A stretch of DNA of 64,000 bases from an uncultured Oscillospiraceae bacterium (GTDB taxonomy: Bacteria > Bacillota > Clostridia > Oscillospirales > Ruminococcaceae), in contig URGQ01000002.1 in the NCBI GenBank assembly GCA_900547385.1, positions 62,001 to 126,000 of the forward strand, read 5' to 3'. A program made the position numbers and the translations under genes. The notes beneath the pieces are model-generated. The model worked only from the letters and a program-made list of their open reading frames with translations, was not told where the DNA came from and searched no databases. How positions within the stretch are numbered: position 1 is the stretch's first letter; each line of letters opens with the position of its first letter. Of the stretch, positions 62,828 to 64,000 are shown one piece after another.

Positions 62828-64000
62828 ATGAAATACGAAATTGTCGTTGGTCTGGAAGTTCATGCGGAGCTGAATACCAAGACCAAGATCTACTGCGGAT
62901 GCAAAAACTCCTTCGGCTCCATGGTCAATTCCAACTGCTGTCCTATCTGCACCGGCATGCCCGGTACTCTGCCCACCTTAAATAAGAGTGTGGTGGACTA
63001 TGCCGTGCGCATGGGCTATGCGCTGCATTGCAGTATCAATAATATTTGCAAGATGGACCGCAAAAACTACTTTTATCCCGATCTGCCCAAAGCGTATCAG
63101 ATTTCTCAGTTTGATATTCCGCTGTGTGAAAACGGTTATATTGACGCCATTGTAGATGAAGCGGGACACACCAAGCGTATTGGTGTGACCCGCATCCATA
63201 TCGAGGAGGATGCCGGTAAGTTGATCCATTCCGATGATTTTGCGGGCAGCCTGGTGGACTTTAACCGCTGCGGCGTGCCGCTGATTGAGATCGTTTCCGA
63301 GCCGGATATGCGCTCCTCCGCCGAGGCAAAGGCCTACCTAGATACCATCAAGGCGACCTTGCAATATCTCGGTATTTCCGACTGTAAGATGCAGGAGGGT
63401 TCTATCCGCTGTGATGTCAATGTATCGGTACGGCCGGAGGGCGCGACGGAATTTGGTACCCGTGTGGAGATGAAGAATGTGAACAGCTTCTCCGCTACGG
63501 TTCGTGCTATTGAGTACGAAGCCGCCCGCCAGATTGAAATTCTGGAAAACGGCGGGGAGATCCACCAAGAGACCCGCCGCTGGGATGACATCGCCGGGAA
63601 GAACATTCTGCTGCGCTCCAAGGAGGATGCGCAGGATTACCGCTATTTCCCCGAACCCGACCTCAAAACCATCTATGTGGAGGAGAGCCGGCTGGAGGAG
63701 CTGAAGGCGAGCATTCCGGAGCTGCCCAACGATAAGCTGCTCCGCCTGATGAAACAGTATAAACTGCCTTACTTTGATGCCAATTTGATGGCGGAAAACC
63801 CCGATAAGGCGGATTACTTTGAGGCGGTGGCGGCGCTGGGCAAGTGCCAGCCGAAGAATATCAGTAACTGGCTGCTGGGCGATATTACTCGCATTATCAA
63901 TGAAAAAAACCTCATCCTTGCCGATACTAAGCTTTCCACCGAGAAACTGGCGGATATGCTGGCGATGATTGAAACGGGAGATATCTCCACCACCGCTGGC
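62828..64000 (+). CDS. gatB: Aspartyl/glutamyl-tRNA amidotransferase subunit B (partial)
   Basis: 391 codons, cut by the window end. AAGGAGAAAC precedes the ATG. GatB holds the kinase and tRNA-binding part. YEIVVGLEVHAELNTKTKIYCG, CPICTGMPGTLPTLN, RKNYFYPDLPKAYQISQ and CRIHIEEDAGK-type residues (RIHIEEDAGKL) are diagnostic. The order gatC-gatA-gatB matches other Firmicutes, here placed behind ligA. Confidence 0.97.
   Translation, partial: MKYEIVVGLEVHAELNTKTKIYCGCKNSFGSMVNSNCCPICTGMPGTLPTLNKSVVDYAVRMGYALHCSINNICKMDRKNYFYPDLPKAYQISQFDIPLCENGYIDAIVDEAGHTKRIGVTRIHIEEDAGKLIHSDDFAGSLVDFNRCGVPLIEIVSEPDMRSSAEAKAYLDTIKATLQYLGISDCKMQEGSIRCDVNVSVRPEGATEFGTRVEMKNVNSFSATVRAIEYEAARQIEILENGGEIHQETRRWDDIAGKNILLRSKEDAQDYRYFPEPDLKTIYVEESRLEELKASIPELPNDKLLRLMKQYKLPYFDANLMAENPDKADYFEAVAALGKCQPKNISNWLLGDITRIINEKNLILADTKLSTEKLADMLAMIETGDISTTAG

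Noticed and set aside
61094..62863. A 589-aa minus-strand open frame across gatC and gatA
   Set aside because: Antisense shadow of the Gat genes; no family features.

Overview
The window reads as the chromosome of a Gram-positive, anaerobic gut-type Clostridia, most likely an Oscillospiraceae/Ruminococcaceae relative. The supports are strong AGGAGG ribosome binding sites, sporulation-lineage genes (cwlD-like amidase, yunB, spoVT-like genes), GatCAB amidotransferase, the MEP isoprenoid route and a fairly GC-rich backbone with AT-richer inserts. The exact genus cannot be fixed from sequence alone.

Layout. 1-8.5 kb: end of a DJ-1/PfpI gene, a U32 peptidase-family protein, mannose-6-phosphate isomerase, a CofE-like gene, then a compact MEP cluster (dxr, ispF, ispE, ispD, dxs), with two GC-rich nested inverted repeats between genes. 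8.5-16.9 kb: a frameshifted methyltransferase, a TetR regulator, a proline/sodium symporter, a MogA-type protein beside a truncated MoeA-like gene, an AT-rich sigma/anti-sigma-like pair, tRNA-Pro(GGG), two uncharacterised genes and a CDF metal transporter. 17-24.7 kb: lgt-folD, rpsO-pnp, a CorC/HlyC protein and two unknown membrane-anchored proteins.

24.68-38.19 kb is an integrated element of about 13.5 kb sitting in the 5' end of pncB. The first 44 bp of the pncB coding sequence are repeated exactly at both ends, so the gene is rebuilt on the right with an upstream region supplied by the element. Inside are a structured RNA with a hydrophobic micro-ORF, a phage lysis cassette (LLH-type holin, double M23 endolysin), two near-identical spoVT-like copies in direct repeat flanking a catabolic cassette (MmgE/PrpD protein, SLC13 transporter, FAD oxidoreductase, 44-aa cysteine-rich protein, LysR regulator), and a MazF remnant joined to an N-terminally trimmed tyrosine integrase.

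38.1-49 kb: pncB, uridine phosphorylase, IPP isomerase, a cobalamin riboswitch ahead of a DUF4430 protein and an ECF S component, a lipoprotein, mgtE behind a 26-codon leader ORF, and a GT2 glycosyltransferase with a two-component system. 49-64 kb: a perfect parS-type palindrome, a thioesterase, a YerC-like regulator and methyltransferase, three tRNAs (Asp, Phe, Gly), a second two-component system, cwlD-like amidase, radA, a tandem SGNH membrane protein, a ferritin-like protein, yunB, and ligA-gatC-gatA-gatB (cut by the window end).
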